Notes: a model not told the origin generated them from the sequence alone. Shown: positions 15,666-24,944, counted from the stretch's first letter. The stretch: DNA of 64,000 bases from Chitinophagales bacterium 33-2 (GCA_002050435.1 MWYV01000045.1:27704-91703), one strand, 5' to 3'. Numbers and translations: made by a program.

Positions 15666-16056
15666 TTATTGCCTGATCAACTGAATTTCAGCATACAGCC
15701 TGATCTCATCAGATACCACTACATGACCGGCTTCTGTTATAGCACTCCAAACCAAACCAAACTCTTTCCTGCTGATCTTTCCTGATACTATAAATCCAGC
15801 TTTGGTCTGGCCATAAGGATCTACCACAATGCCCCCAAATTTCTCTTTTACCGTAACAGGACGGATATTGCCTCTGATCGTCAAAGTTCCATTAAGATGA
15901 GCATTGTCACCTTTTTCCTCGTATTCCGTTCCCGAAAATTTTAGTTGCTTGTTGATTTTCAGCGTCAAAAAAATCAGTAGATTTTAGATGCGTATCCCTT
16001 TGAAGATGATTCGTATCAAATGAATCAATGTCAGCAGTGAAATCAATTTTAATTTT
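15666..16056 (-). pseudogene. yceI: YceI-family protein remnant, 5'-deleted and frameshifted
   Basis: The last 100 codons (15666-15968) give a clear YceI C-terminal half: GTLTIRGNIRPVTVKEKFGG, DPYGQTKAGFIVSGKISRKEFGL. Upstream, in another frame, 15969-16056 encodes the preceding YceI segment (KIDFTADIDSFDTNHLQRDT, then HLKSTDFFDAEN). Homologues read straight through this join, so there is a one-base frameshift near 15945-15960. The first 50-60 residues, including any signal peptide, are absent: the remnant abuts the stop codon of the phosphoesterase gene. Intact YceI proteins are 170-190 residue periplasmic lipocalin-like isoprenoid-binding proteins. A shortened protein from a TTG codon is unlikely to fold. 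Confidence 0.8.
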
Positions 16057-16061
16057 CTTTT

Positions 16062-16712
16062 TTAAGATGGATTTAAATCTTTTGCAACTAATTCAAAAAG
16101 GACGGGTTTATTAACCAGGTTGTACTGTTCATTCAATAAACTGGCATTGATAAATCGAATGCCCCCGATTTTATTGGTGCCAAAAGCTTCATGAATATGG
16201 CCAAACACATGAACTTGTGGTTTAATTGTCATTATCCGCTCCAACAGGTCTTTATCTCCCACCTCCTGTTCATTCATCACCTGGTCTAAAATGCCTTTTG
16301 GTGGACCATGCGTGATCAGCAGGTCAGTATGGGCAGGAATCAGATCCCAGTGTTTACGAATGGCTTCTCCCCTTGCGCGGTTGAAAGCCCAGTTATAAAA
16401 TCTGGGTGTTATTGGAGAACCCCAGATATGAATATCCTGGATCGTAATTCCTGAATCTTCAAGGTAGACTACATCATCCGGCAGTATTTTTTTGATTTGA
16501 ACCGGCTTTTCTTTTTCGAAAAAAAAATCGTGGTTCCCTGCTATGAAAATTTTATGTGCAAATTTTTGCTTGCTGAACCAGTCAAGAAAATCTTCCACCT
16601 CCGACTTTCTTCCACGAAAAGAAACATCTCCTGCGTGAATCAAAACATCGCCAGGGGGAAGTTTTACATGATGATGGCGGCCATGCGTATCCGCTATTGC
16701 AACAAACTTCAA
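16062..16712 (-). CDS. metallophosphatase (calcineurin-like phosphoesterase)
   Basis: The 216-residue protein carries all five metal-site motifs of the superfamily: ADTHGRH at 7-13, HAGDVSFRG, AGNHDFFF, THGPPKG and FGHIHEAFG. There is no signal peptide, so it acts in the cytosol on an unknown phosphomonoester or phosphodiester. The size and layout match the UPF0046/MPPED-like group (239AB-type) rather than YfcE. Its stop codon lies at the boundary of the yceI remnant, suggesting that a deletion fused the two regions. Confidence 0.88.
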   Translation of the reverse strand: MKFVAIADTHGRHHHVKLPPGDVLIHAGDVSFRGRKSEVEDFLDWFSKQKFAHKIFIAGNHDFFFEKEKPVQIKKILPDDVVYLEDSGITIQDIHIWGSPITPRFYNWAFNRARGEAIRKHWDLIPAHTDLLITHGPPKGILDQVMNEQEVGDKDLLERIMTIKPQVHVFGHIHEAFGTNKIGGIRFINASLLNEQYNLVNKPVLFELVAKDLNPS

Positions 16713-16751
16713 TTTTTTATTATTATAAAATCATTTCAGATCGGAAGATCA

Positions 16752-16952
16752 TCAGCATGCGGATCGATTCCGGTTGGCCTCCTGGTCCTGGTTTTTTGGC
16801 TGTGGCTTAGATGGCTTCCCACCAGTTTGCTCACCATGATTTGTTTTCCGTTGATCACCTTCCTGTCCAAATGGCTGATTACTTTGATTTGCTGCTCCTC
16901 TTCCTGAGCTAACTGATTTGTTATGATCACTTCTTCCTGGCATAGTTATCAT
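16752..16952 (-). CDS. possible small hydrophilic protein, 66 residues
   Basis: An ATG frame encodes a highly hydrophilic, Gln/Asn/Gly/Lys-rich peptide without hydrophobic core (for example GRGAANQSNQPFGQEGDQ). It would be disordered. A second overlapping minus frame (16736-16930) ends GIDPHADDLPI and is equally open, so a single-base frameshift late in the gene may have swapped the true C terminus. It is divergent from the TonB receptor gene. The composition resembles small stress-type proteins seen in Bacteroidota, but I cannot assign a function. Confidence 0.35.
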   Translation of the reverse strand: MITMPGRSDHNKSVSSGRGAANQSNQPFGQEGDQRKTNHGEQTGGKPSKPQPKNQDQEANRNRSAC

Positions 16953-16988
16953 TTTTTAGTTAATATTGATCATTAAATTTTACATGAA

Positions 16989-19067
16989 TTGTGCCATGAT
17001 AACCCACTGTTGAACTTTAGGCCGCTACGGTTCTTCCTCTTTTTCTTATTGCTTTCCTATAATACGGTTTTAATTGCGCAGTCAAAAGATACTACGCTTC
17101 CCGGTGAACTTGAAGAAGTGATCATCAGGGCTTATGAACAGGGAAAAAATCTGCACAGGTTACCGGCCGCTGTTGGTTATGTAGGCAATGCTGAACTCAA
17201 ACGTTTTAATACCGCCTCCATCCTTATGGCCGTGAACACTACACCAGGTGTGAGAATGGAAGAACGGTCTCCCGGCAGTTACAGGATCAACATCCGGGGT
17301 AGTGCCTTACGCGCTCCATTTGGTGTGCGGAATGTGAAAGTATATTTTAATGAACTGCCTTATACAGACCCGGGTGGACATACCTATCTTAACCAGCTTG
17401 GGTTTTATGATTTCGGATCGCTGGAGATCATTAAAGGTCCGGGCAGTAGTTTGTATGGTTCGGGAACCGGAGGCGTGTTGTTGATTGAAAGTATGACCGC
17501 AAATGCGCTGCCCTCCGTCCAGGTAGAATATACAGGCGGCAGTTTTGGCTACAATCACTTGTTTGGAGCAGTGAACCTGGGAGATGAACATCATACCAGC
17601 AGGTTTGCCCTCCATCACCTTCAGACAGAAGGTTACAGGGATCATGCAAGCGTGGAACGCACCGTGTTTAACTGGAATGGAAAATTTAACCTGGGTAGTA
17701 AAACCCAGTTAAAAACCAGTTTCCTGCTGGGTGATTTGCAATACCAGACACCGGGCGCTCTTAAGCTGGATGAATTTAAAATCAATCCCAGAAGTTCAAG
17801 GCCACGCGTTGGAACAGTTGCTGGTTCAGCAGAAAAACAAGCAGCCATAATGCAAAAAACTTTTTTGGCCGGCGCTTCATTACTTCATGTGATGGATTCG
17901 AATTTTCAAAACAGGATCAGCATCTACGGTATGTTTACTGAATTGAATAATCCTTCTATTCGGAATTATGGGAAAAACAAAGATCCTCATACTGGTATCA
18001 GAAACACACTTCATTACCAAAGGACCTTTAACAGGATGCACTTGGATCTGGATGTGGGAGCCGAAGTGCAGATCGGTTTTCCTACAGTTGATATTCATGT
18101 GAACAATAATGGAAATGCAGAAACCCTTCAATCGCACGATGAACTGGACACAAGGCAACATTTTTTCTTTGGCCAGTCAACCCTCGCTTATTCAGGATGG
18201 TCGTTAACCGCCGGGTTGAGTATTAACAATTACAAATTGAGTCTTCAACGTTTTTCACCCTCTGCGGGTCCCATGCTACGGAAGGAATTTAAAAATGTAC
18301 TCGCTCCAAGAATTGTTTTGTCAAAACAACTCAACCAGTTCCTGGTGTATGGTGGAGCAGCCAGAGGCTTTTCACCTCCTGCAACATCGGAATTAGCGCC
18401 TTCGGGTAGTGCCATTAATACCAGCCTGGAACCTGAATACGGAATGAATTATGATGCTGGGATTAAAACAAAAAAGGCTAACGGATTGCTGATCGATATC
18501 AATGCATTTCATTTCATTTTAGAAAACACGCTTGTACAAAGAAGAGACGCCGCAGGTGGTGAATTTTTTATCAACAGCGGTAGTGCAAAACAATCGGGAA
18601 TAGAAACTTCTATTTCATTTCCTTTTAAGCAACAAAAATTGCAAAGGTATATGGCCTGGGTCAGTCACACCTGGCACCATTTCAGGTATGTTGATTTCAA
18701 ACAGGTCAATAACGATTTCTCAGGCAAACAGATGCCCGGCAATCCAAAGCATACGATCGCTTCCGGTATTGAAATGCAGCGTGCGGCTTTTTCTGCAAAC
18801 ATCAATTATTTTTTTGCTGGAAAGCTGCCATTGAACGATGCAAATTCAGCTTATGCTGATGCCTATCATTTACTGGGTTTTAAAATGGGTTGGGAAAAAA
18901 TGGTGAACCGTTCTTTTATTATAAAAATTTCAACGGGGGCTGAAAATATACTGAACCAGGTTTACAGCCTTGGAAATGATATAAATGGATTTGGTGGTAG
19001 ATATTATAATGCTGCCCCCGGAAGAAATTTTTTCGCTTCTGTAGCACTGCAATGGTTCTATAAATAA
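16989..19067 (+). CDS. TonB-dependent outer-membrane receptor
   Basis: The protein is 692 residues, with a hydrophobic signal (FFLFFLLLSYNTVLIAQ near 15-31), then a plug domain (VGNAELKRFNTASILMAVNT, RINIRGSALRAPFGVRNVKV, YFNELPYTDPGGHTYL, LEIIKGPGSSLYGSGTGGVL). A 22-strand barrel region follows, with the family end ENILNQVYSLGNDINGFGGR, then YYNAAPGRNF. It imports a ligand, probably an iron-siderophore or cobalamin-like compound, using TonB energy. No ATG precedes the signal in frame: the start must be TTG at 16989 or TTG at 17010. An out-of-frame ATG minigene of nine codons (16984-17013) overlaps the start region. Confidence 0.9.
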   Translation: MCHDNPLLNFRPLRFFLFFLLLSYNTVLIAQSKDTTLPGELEEVIIRAYEQGKNLHRLPAAVGYVGNAELKRFNTASILMAVNTTPGVRMEERSPGSYRINIRGSALRAPFGVRNVKVYFNELPYTDPGGHTYLNQLGFYDFGSLEIIKGPGSSLYGSGTGGVLLIESMTANALPSVQVEYTGGSFGYNHLFGAVNLGDEHHTSRFALHHLQTEGYRDHASVERTVFNWNGKFNLGSKTQLKTSFLLGDLQYQTPGALKLDEFKINPRSSRPRVGTVAGSAEKQAAIMQKTFLAGASLLHVMDSNFQNRISIYGMFTELNNPSIRNYGKNKDPHTGIRNTLHYQRTFNRMHLDLDVGAEVQIGFPTVDIHVNNNGNAETLQSHDELDTRQHFFFGQSTLAYSGWSLTAGLSINNYKLSLQRFSPSAGPMLRKEFKNVLAPRIVLSKQLNQFLVYGGAARGFSPPATSELAPSGSAINTSLEPEYGMNYDAGIKTKKANGLLIDINAFHFILENTLVQRRDAAGGEFFINSGSAKQSGIETSISFPFKQQKLQRYMAWVSHTWHHFRYVDFKQVNNDFSGKQMPGNPKHTIASGIEMQRAAFSANINYFFAGKLPLNDANSAYADAYHLLGFKMGWEKMVNRSFIIKISTGAENILNQVYSLGNDINGFGGRYYNAAPGRNFFASVALQWFYK

Positions 19068-19096
19068 AAAGTGGAACGCTTATCTGCAGTTCCACT
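19064..19096 (-). terminator. terminator between TonB receptor and convergent membrane-protein gene
   Basis: An 8-bp stem (19070-19077 with 19089-19096) is followed on the minus strand by TTTTTATTTAT. It sits 8 bases past the stop of the minus-strand gene and abuts the TonB receptor stop. Confidence 0.65.
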
Positions 19097-19103
19097 GTTG
19101 TCT

Positions 19104-19598
19104 TCAGGCCATTGAGGAAGTAACAAGTTTTTGTTCCCAATCCTTGTTTTGTTTGTGTTTCTTCCTGTCCAGCCATTTCATTACAGCCGCTGCAACCAAT
19201 CCGCCTGCCACATATAAACCAATGGTCAATAATTTAGTTTCTGTTGTGCGTGCAGATGGGCCTTCAGGCAAACCAAAGGGTTTTGGCAATAATACAGCGC
19301 CAAGTCCGGCCAATAATCCCAACCCGGCACCTCTTGCAAGGGCATTTTCTTTATTACCAATGCCGGCGAAACTATAGAAAAGGCTGTTGCTTATGATATC
19401 TCCCGTTAAGGACAAGCCGTACAATTTTCTTTCGTCCGGGGTTTTGGCACCTAATACTTTAAGACCTTTGGACAAAGCATTCATACCTAATAAATCCATC
19501 CTGGGTGCGCCGGGAATGGCTCTTTTTATGCTTTCATGTATCAATGTTAATGCTGCGGCGCCTGCCACACCACCCTCCAGGGCATATAAGGCTTTCAT
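19104..19598 (-). CDS. hypothetical membrane protein
   Basis: This protein of about 164 residues has a Gly/Ala-rich composition and at least three hydrophobic helices (ALEGGVAGAAALTLI, ALARGAGLGLLAGLGAVLL, LLTIGLYVAGGLVAAAVMKWL). A charged C-terminal tail (DRKKHKQNKDWEQK) faces the cytosol by the positive-inside rule. I choose the ATG at 19598 (MKALYALEG); an in-frame ATG six codons upstream at 19616 is possible. I do not recognise the family. It ends convergent to the TonB receptor at a shared terminator hairpin. Confidence 0.7.
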   Translation of the reverse strand: MKALYALEGGVAGAAALTLIHESIKRAIPGAPRMDLLGMNALSKGLKVLGAKTPDERKLYGLSLTGDIISNSLFYSFAGIGNKENALARGAGLGLLAGLGAVLLPKPFGLPEGPSARTTETKLLTIGLYVAGGLVAAAVMKWLDRKKHKQNKDWEQKLVTSSMA

Positions 19599-19705
19599 CT
19601 TTAATATTTTGATCAACCATTATCAATAAAAAATCAATGCCAGCCATAAAATCGGCTTTTCTGCCCCCTGAAAATTAAAAATGATGAATTCAGTAACCAT
19701 AACAG

Positions 19706-21733
19706 CTACCTGATGACAACAGAACCGATCTTTTTGGAAAGATCTACTTCAAGTTTTTTAAGATGTACATGGGTTAGAAATAAATTCTCTATTTCTGCAG
19801 GACTGGCTTTTTCCATATCTGCCTGGTTTTGCATCAACATCTTTTTTACTTTCCTGAGTTTTAAATAATTCACAGAGCTTTCCACTTCTTCATTGGTCGT
19901 ATCTTTTTGCATGTTGAGATAATTCAACAGCTTTTCTTCGTTCTCCGGCTTTAGTGTTTCTATGAAACTTTCATAATCCTGTTCAAAAAGGGATTTCTGA
20001 AAACCAGTAGAATGGCTTAATTCTTTTTTCCAGTGGGAACTGACTTCATAAGGGAAGTACAGCAAAGAAACTGCGAGTGAACTTATAGCGGTATCCGGAT
20101 GATAAAGAAAAATATTCCTGTCAGGATTTATCTGGTTGTTTCTTAACTGTCGGAATTCCTCAATAAATTTAAGGACCACCTGGTTATCGAAAAGATCATC
20201 TTCAGGAAGTTCGGTAATCACATAGTCTGCAACCAGTTTTTCAACATCCCATTTTTTATTTCCATGTTCCAGTAAGATCCTCGCCACTTCTTTCTCCTGC
20301 AATTCATCTTTAAATAACAAAGCGAATGTCTGATCACTGTAATCACCAGCTGATGCTTTTTTTGCATTTTCCTCATGCACCTTTGCCTCATCGAATGGAA
20401 TCTTTTTTTCCTCCAGTGAGATCCTGTTCCTGATAAACTTATTTACAAGATTGGTGAAGCCTGATTCATCTACGCTTAATAATTGTGAAGCCTGGCGGAT
20501 GTAATCCTGTTGCCTTGTAAAATCTTCTGTTTTATCAATTTTAGAAATGGTTTCAGCGATCTGGCTAACCAGCCCCGCTTTCTTATTCGCATCATCTCCT
20601 GATTCATTCAATGCCACTTCGATCTGAAAAAGAATAACATCTTTTTTATTGTGCTGCACAAAATTTTTAAATGCCACAGCACCCAGTTTTTTTACATAGC
20701 TGTCCGGATCTTCATTGTCGGGTATTAAAACGAGTTTTACTGATAAGCTTTCTTCGAGTGCCATATCCAGTCCTCGCGTAGCAGCTTTGATACCGGCAGC
20801 ATCTCCATCATAAATAATCGTAAGGTTGCGGCTGTATTTTTTAATGAGGCGCAGCTGGTCCTGTGTAAGTGCAGTACCACCGCTTGCCACAACATTTTCA
20901 ATGCCTGCCTGTTGAAGCGATACAACATCAGTATAACCTTCCACTAAAAAACATTCATCAGCTTTGTCAATAGCATGCCTTGCAAAATAAGTTCCGTAAA
21001 GGATCTTACTTTTTACATACAATTCATTTTCCGGTGTGTTGATATATTTGGGCGACTTGTCATTTTTTTTAATCTGCCGTGCACCAAATCCAATAACACG
21101 TCCACTATTGTTATGAATTGGAAAGATGATCCTGTCGCGGTAGTTATCAAAATATTGTCCGTTTCTTTCAACGATCAATCCTGCCTTTATTAAAAGTTCA
21201 GGATTGTATTTTTTGCTGATCGCTTCTTTTGCAAATACATCTTTTTTATCAGGCGCAAACCCAACCTGGAATTTGTGCAAAATATCATCTGAAAAGCCTC
21301 TTTCCGATAAATAGCTTTGCGCAATCTCAGTACCGTCGTCGGTTTCCCAAAGCTGGTTTGCATAAAACTCCTGGGCAAAATGATTGATGATCAGCAAACT
21401 TTCATTCGTTTGCTGCACCAGTTTTTTTTCAGGGGAAAGTTCCGTTTCCTCCACATCGATATTGTACCGGCGTGCAATCCATTTTAAAGTTTCAACGTAA
21501 GAAAGCTTTTCATGCTCCATGATAAAGCTGATACTGTTGCCACTTTTACCACAACCAAAACATTTAAAAATTTCTTTGACAGGAGAAACAGTAAACGAAG
21601 GCGTTTTTTCATGATGAAATGGACACAGCCCAAGGTAATTGGCACCCCGGCGTTTCAGTTTTACAAAATTTCCGACGATGTCGAGCACATCTATGCGAGA
21701 TAATACTTGTTGTATGGTGTTCTGACTGATCAA
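19706..21733 (-). CDS. dnaG: DNA primase
   Basis: This enzyme makes RNA primers at the replication fork. The 675-residue protein begins with the zinc-binding domain (Cys37, His40, Cys58, Cys61 in LCPFHHEKTPSF and KCFGCGKSG), then the RNA polymerase core (GFGARQIKKNDKSPKYINTP), and the TOPRIM acidic residues in LVEGYTDVVSLQQAGIEN and IIYDGDAAGIKA. The C-terminal about 250 residues form the helicase-binding part and are divergent, as usual in Bacteroidota. The start MISQNTIQQVLSRIDVLDIV is the family N terminus. Confidence 0.97.
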   Translation of the reverse strand: MISQNTIQQVLSRIDVLDIVGNFVKLKRRGANYLGLCPFHHEKTPSFTVSPVKEIFKCFGCGKSGNSISFIMEHEKLSYVETLKWIARRYNIDVEETELSPEKKLVQQTNESLLIINHFAQEFYANQLWETDDGTEIAQSYLSERGFSDDILHKFQVGFAPDKKDVFAKEAISKKYNPELLIKAGLIVERNGQYFDNYRDRIIFPIHNNSGRVIGFGARQIKKNDKSPKYINTPENELYVKSKILYGTYFARHAIDKADECFLVEGYTDVVSLQQAGIENVVASGGTALTQDQLRLIKKYSRNLTIIYDGDAAGIKAATRGLDMALEESLSVKLVLIPDNEDPDSYVKKLGAVAFKNFVQHNKKDVILFQIEVALNESGDDANKKAGLVSQIAETISKIDKTEDFTRQQDYIRQASQLLSVDESGFTNLVNKFIRNRISLEEKKIPFDEAKVHEENAKKASAGDYSDQTFALLFKDELQEKEVARILLEHGNKKWDVEKLVADYVITELPEDDLFDNQVVLKFIEEFRQLRNNQINPDRNIFLYHPDTAISSLAVSLLYFPYEVSSHWKKELSHSTGFQKSLFEQDYESFIETLKPENEEKLLNYLNMQKDTTNEEVESSVNYLKLRKVKKMLMQNQADMEKASPAEIENLFLTHVHLKKLEVDLSKKIGSVVIR

Positions 21734-21899
21734 GAGGGCAAATATGGGTAAAGATTCCTTAGGGTGGATTTTTAATTTAAGATTTTTATTTCAAAGAAAA
21801 ATCTTCTTTTTTCTGGATGGACACAGTAAATTTAAGTACCATCCTTTACCCGGGAAATATGAAGTTGAATCCTTTTTTTAACCTTTAAATCTTCATCCC

Positions 21900-22268
21900 A
21901 TGGTTCAAACAGATCTCTCACAGCTTTCTTCGGAGTGCGCAGAATGGCGGCAGATCCTCCGAAACCACAAAGAAGAACTCCAGGAAAACAGAAGACTACT
22001 CCAGGAGCTTTGCAAAAAAACGCTTCCCAAAGATGCTTACCAGCAGGTGGAACATTTCGACAACCAGTTTCACATCCAATTGATCAACATTCACGATCTC
22101 AAACAATCAATTAAATACCACGATAAAAAGATCCAGTTCGAAGGCGACAATATTCCTGAGGGACGCTATATAGAACATGAATCGCTTTTGTCTGAATTCC
22201 TGAACCTTGAGCAGATGCTCCTCGAGATCAGGAATAAATTTAAAACTTTTATCAGCACCATCAGCTGA
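21900..22268 (+). CDS. hypothetical coiled-coil protein
   Basis: The 122-residue soluble protein has heptad-like patterns through most of its length (LSQLSSECAEWRQILRNHKE, LLQELCKKTLPKDAYQQVE, SLLSEFLNLEQMLLEIRNKF). I do not recognise it. The ATG at 21900 is the first in frame. It lies 77 bases upstream of the EF-G paralogue on the same strand, so the two may share a transcript. Confidence 0.65.
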   Translation: MVQTDLSQLSSECAEWRQILRNHKEELQENRRLLQELCKKTLPKDAYQQVEHFDNQFHIQLINIHDLKQSIKYHDKKIQFEGDNIPEGRYIEHESLLSEFLNLEQMLLEIRNKFKTFISTIS

Positions 22269-22344
22269 TAGCGCCTGGCGCTCCGTTACTTGTGGCGTAC
22301 CTGGTGTGCCTGGCCCTTTATTGCCCAACACTAAAACATTTTTT

Positions 22345-24480
22345 ATGGCTGAATTTGATACCTCCCATGTAAAAAATATTGTTTTGCTTGGCCATGCCGG
22401 CTCAGGCAAAACAACCCTTGCGGAATGCATGTTATTTGAAGCCGGAATTATTAACCGCCGCGGAACGGTTTATGAAAACAATACCGTTGGCGATTTTCAT
22501 CCGCTGGAGCACGAAAGATCAAATTCAATTTTTTCAAAATTAATGCACACCAAATGGCGTGGCTATAAGATCAACATCCTGGATACCCCCGGTTACGATG
22601 ATTTTGTGGGAGAAGTATTGTCTGCCCTCCGTGTGGCCGATACCGGCGTATTAATGATCAACGCTTCGATGGGGGTTGAAATTGGAACAGATATCATCTG
22701 GGAATACACTGAAAAATTTAAAACGCCCATGATCATTGCAGTAAACAGGCTGGATGATGACCTTTCTGATTTTGATAAGGCAGTGCAGGAGGCAAAAGAC
22801 CATTTTGGAAATAATGTTACTGTAGTACAATATCCGCGGCAACAGGGAGCAGGTTTCCACGAGATCATTGATGTATTGCGTATGGTAATGTATAAATTTA
22901 AGGACACAGGCGGCAAGCCTGAAAAATTGGAAATTCCGGAAGAAGAGAAAGAAAAGGCGGATCGCCTGCACCAGGAACTGGTAGAGGCCATAGCCAGCAA
23001 TGATGAAGGGCTGATGGAACAATATTTTGACCAGGGAGAACTGAGTGAAGACCAAATGAAAGAGGGCTTAAAAAAATCCATGATCCGGCATGAGCTTTTT
23101 CCGTTGTTCTGCCTGAGTGCAGAAAGAAATATGGGAAGTGGAAGACTAATGGGTTTTATTGATAATGTTTGTCCAAGTGCCAACGAAATGCCACCCCAAC
23201 AAACGATTTCTGGCGAACCCCTCAGTTGTGAAGCCACTGGTGCGCCCTGTATTTTTGTTTACAAAACAATTACTGAACCTCATGTAGGTGACCTTTCCTT
23301 TTTCAAAGTGTTTTCGGGTACCATAAAAACAGGAATGGAGCTGGTAAATGGATCAAACGGCGTCATTGAAAAGATCAACCAGCTTTTCCTAATGGAAGGG
23401 AATAAAAGAATACCTGTACACGAACTGGTGGCAGGTGACATTGGGGCCACATTGAAACTACGCAACACCCATATCAATAACACCCTGCACGCAAAGGGTA
23501 AAAAAATGGAACTTCCACCCATACAGTTTCCTTCTTCAAACATGACGGTCTGTATTGAACCGGTTAATAAAGGAGAAGAAGAAAAAGTAGCAATTGCGCT
23601 GCACCAGTTAAAAGAAGAAGATCCTACGCTGATTATTGAAGTTTCACCAGAACTCAAACAAACCCTGGTACACTGCCAGGGTGATATGCACCTTGCTGTT
23701 GCCAAATGGAAGATTGAAAATTTCCATAAAGTAGCTGTAAAGTTTACCCGTCCGCGTATTCCATACCGGGAAACGATCCGCAAAATGGCAGAAGCTCATT
23801 ACCGGCATAAAAAACAATCCGGTGGAGCAGGCCAGTTTGGTGAAGTTTACCTGAGAGTAGAACCATTTTATGAGGGCATGCCTGAACCCGCAGGGCTGAA
23901 TGTCCGAACAAGAGAAATATTCAACCTTGACTGGGGCGGAAAACTGGTTTTTTATAACTGCATTTTTGGTGGAGCCATAGATAACAGGTTCCTGCCCTCG
24001 ATCTTAAAAGGCATTATGGAAAAAATGCATGAAGGTCCGCTGACCGGATCTTATGTGCGTGATGTGCGGGTTTCTGTTTACGATGGTAAAATGCACGCAG
24101 TGGATTCAAACGACATTTCATTTAAGATCGCGGGTATCATGGCATTCAAACAAGCGTTTCAGCAGGCTGATCCGCAAATAATGGAACCAATATACCAGGT
24201 GGAAGTGCACACTCCTGAAGACCTCACTGGTGCGGTAATGGGGGATTTGCAAAGTAGGCGGGGCATGGTGGAAGGCATGGATACTGAAGGACATTTTCAG
24301 AAGATCATTTCCAGGGTACCACTGGCTGAAATGTATGATTTTTCATCTTCGTTGAGGTCGATCAGCCAGGGCCGGGCCAAATTTAAAATGCATTTCGACT
24401 GCTATCAGCCTTTATCTTACGAGCTTCAGAAAAAATTAATGGATGCGTATAGCCGCATCGATTCTGAAATATTGGCCTGA
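22345..24480 (+). CDS. elongation factor G-like translational GTPase
   Basis: The start at 22345 gives 711 residues with MAEFDTSHVKNIVLLGHAGSGKTTLAE, the family N terminus; the frame is open further upstream but that part overlaps the previous gene and is not EF-G-like. Domains are a GTPase (P-loop GHAGSGKT at 16-23, G3 DTPGYDDF, G4 NRLD), a beta barrel, and domains III-V (CQGDMHLAVAKWKIENFH, GGAGQFGEVYLRVEPF). Switch I reads ERSNSI where canonical EF-G has RGITI, and G4 is NRLD instead of NKxD. It is therefore an EF-G2-type paralogue, likely with a specialised or regulatory ribosomal role. It has its own terminator. Confidence 0.9.
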   Translation: MAEFDTSHVKNIVLLGHAGSGKTTLAECMLFEAGIINRRGTVYENNTVGDFHPLEHERSNSIFSKLMHTKWRGYKINILDTPGYDDFVGEVLSALRVADTGVLMINASMGVEIGTDIIWEYTEKFKTPMIIAVNRLDDDLSDFDKAVQEAKDHFGNNVTVVQYPRQQGAGFHEIIDVLRMVMYKFKDTGGKPEKLEIPEEEKEKADRLHQELVEAIASNDEGLMEQYFDQGELSEDQMKEGLKKSMIRHELFPLFCLSAERNMGSGRLMGFIDNVCPSANEMPPQQTISGEPLSCEATGAPCIFVYKTITEPHVGDLSFFKVFSGTIKTGMELVNGSNGVIEKINQLFLMEGNKRIPVHELVAGDIGATLKLRNTHINNTLHAKGKKMELPPIQFPSSNMTVCIEPVNKGEEEKVAIALHQLKEEDPTLIIEVSPELKQTLVHCQGDMHLAVAKWKIENFHKVAVKFTRPRIPYRETIRKMAEAHYRHKKQSGGAGQFGEVYLRVEPFYEGMPEPAGLNVRTREIFNLDWGGKLVFYNCIFGGAIDNRFLPSILKGIMEKMHEGPLTGSYVRDVRVSVYDGKMHAVDSNDISFKIAGIMAFKQAFQQADPQIMEPIYQVEVHTPEDLTGAVMGDLQSRRGMVEGMDTEGHFQKIISRVPLAEMYDFSSSLRSISQGRAKFKMHFDCYQPLSYELQKKLMDAYSRIDSEILA

Positions 24481-24503
24481 TCTAAACGATTGACATTTAA
24501 ACC

Positions 24504-24546
24504 AAACCGCTCACCGAACATCTGAGGTGAGCGGTTTATTTTTATT
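24504..24546 (+). terminator. intrinsic terminator after the EF-G-like gene
   Basis: A long 12-bp stem (24504-24515 with 24526-24537) and 10-base loop is followed by ATTTTTATT. It lies 24 bases past the stop codon. Confidence 0.8.
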
Positions 24547-24644
24547 GCCCTTTCATCGAAAATGAGCCCATCATTAGGATTTATCAAAGAATTCTTATTA
24601 ATTTGGAAAAGTAAAGCTACCAATAACCTTAAATTCTATCTCCT

Positions 24645-24896
24645 ATGCATGCCTACTTCCGCAACCACCAATTGTATCTGGCCGAAAGGTCGGAGTGGCT
24701 CGACCGCCATGTTATAAAAACCAGCAAACGTGCGCTGATGAAGATCGAAAGCTGGAAGCTCATAGCCCAGTCTGGCGACCACGACAATCAACTTAAACTT
24801 GTAGAAAAACTGGTAAAAGACTCACTTCTTACAGCAGTGCCCAATAACACTGTACTGCATAAAGAAGGTTTTTTCCTGTCGAATCTTAAGAATTAA
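24645..24896 (+). CDS. hypothetical protein, 83 residues
   Basis: This is a soluble, helix-rich 83-residue protein (SEWLDRHVIKTSKRALMKIE, QLKLVEKLVKDSLLTAVPNN) with no signal peptide, and I do not recognise it. A single ATG start is clear and the codon choice is like the neighbours. It precedes another small unknown by 48 bases; both lie after the EF-G terminator and end at a shared bidirectional terminator. Confidence 0.55.
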   Translation: MHAYFRNHQLYLAERSEWLDRHVIKTSKRALMKIESWKLIAQSGDHDNQLKLVEKLVKDSLLTAVPNNTVLHKEGFFLSNLKN

Positions 24897-24944
24897 GGTT
24901 CGCCTTAATGCCTCCTATCCTATTTATAACCAAAATCCAAAATC

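Noticed and set aside
22207..22344. Upstream extension of the EF-G-like gene
   Set aside because: It overlaps the coiled-coil gene's coding frame and the sequence is not EF-G-like; MAEFDTSHVKNIVLLGHAGS is the expected N terminus.
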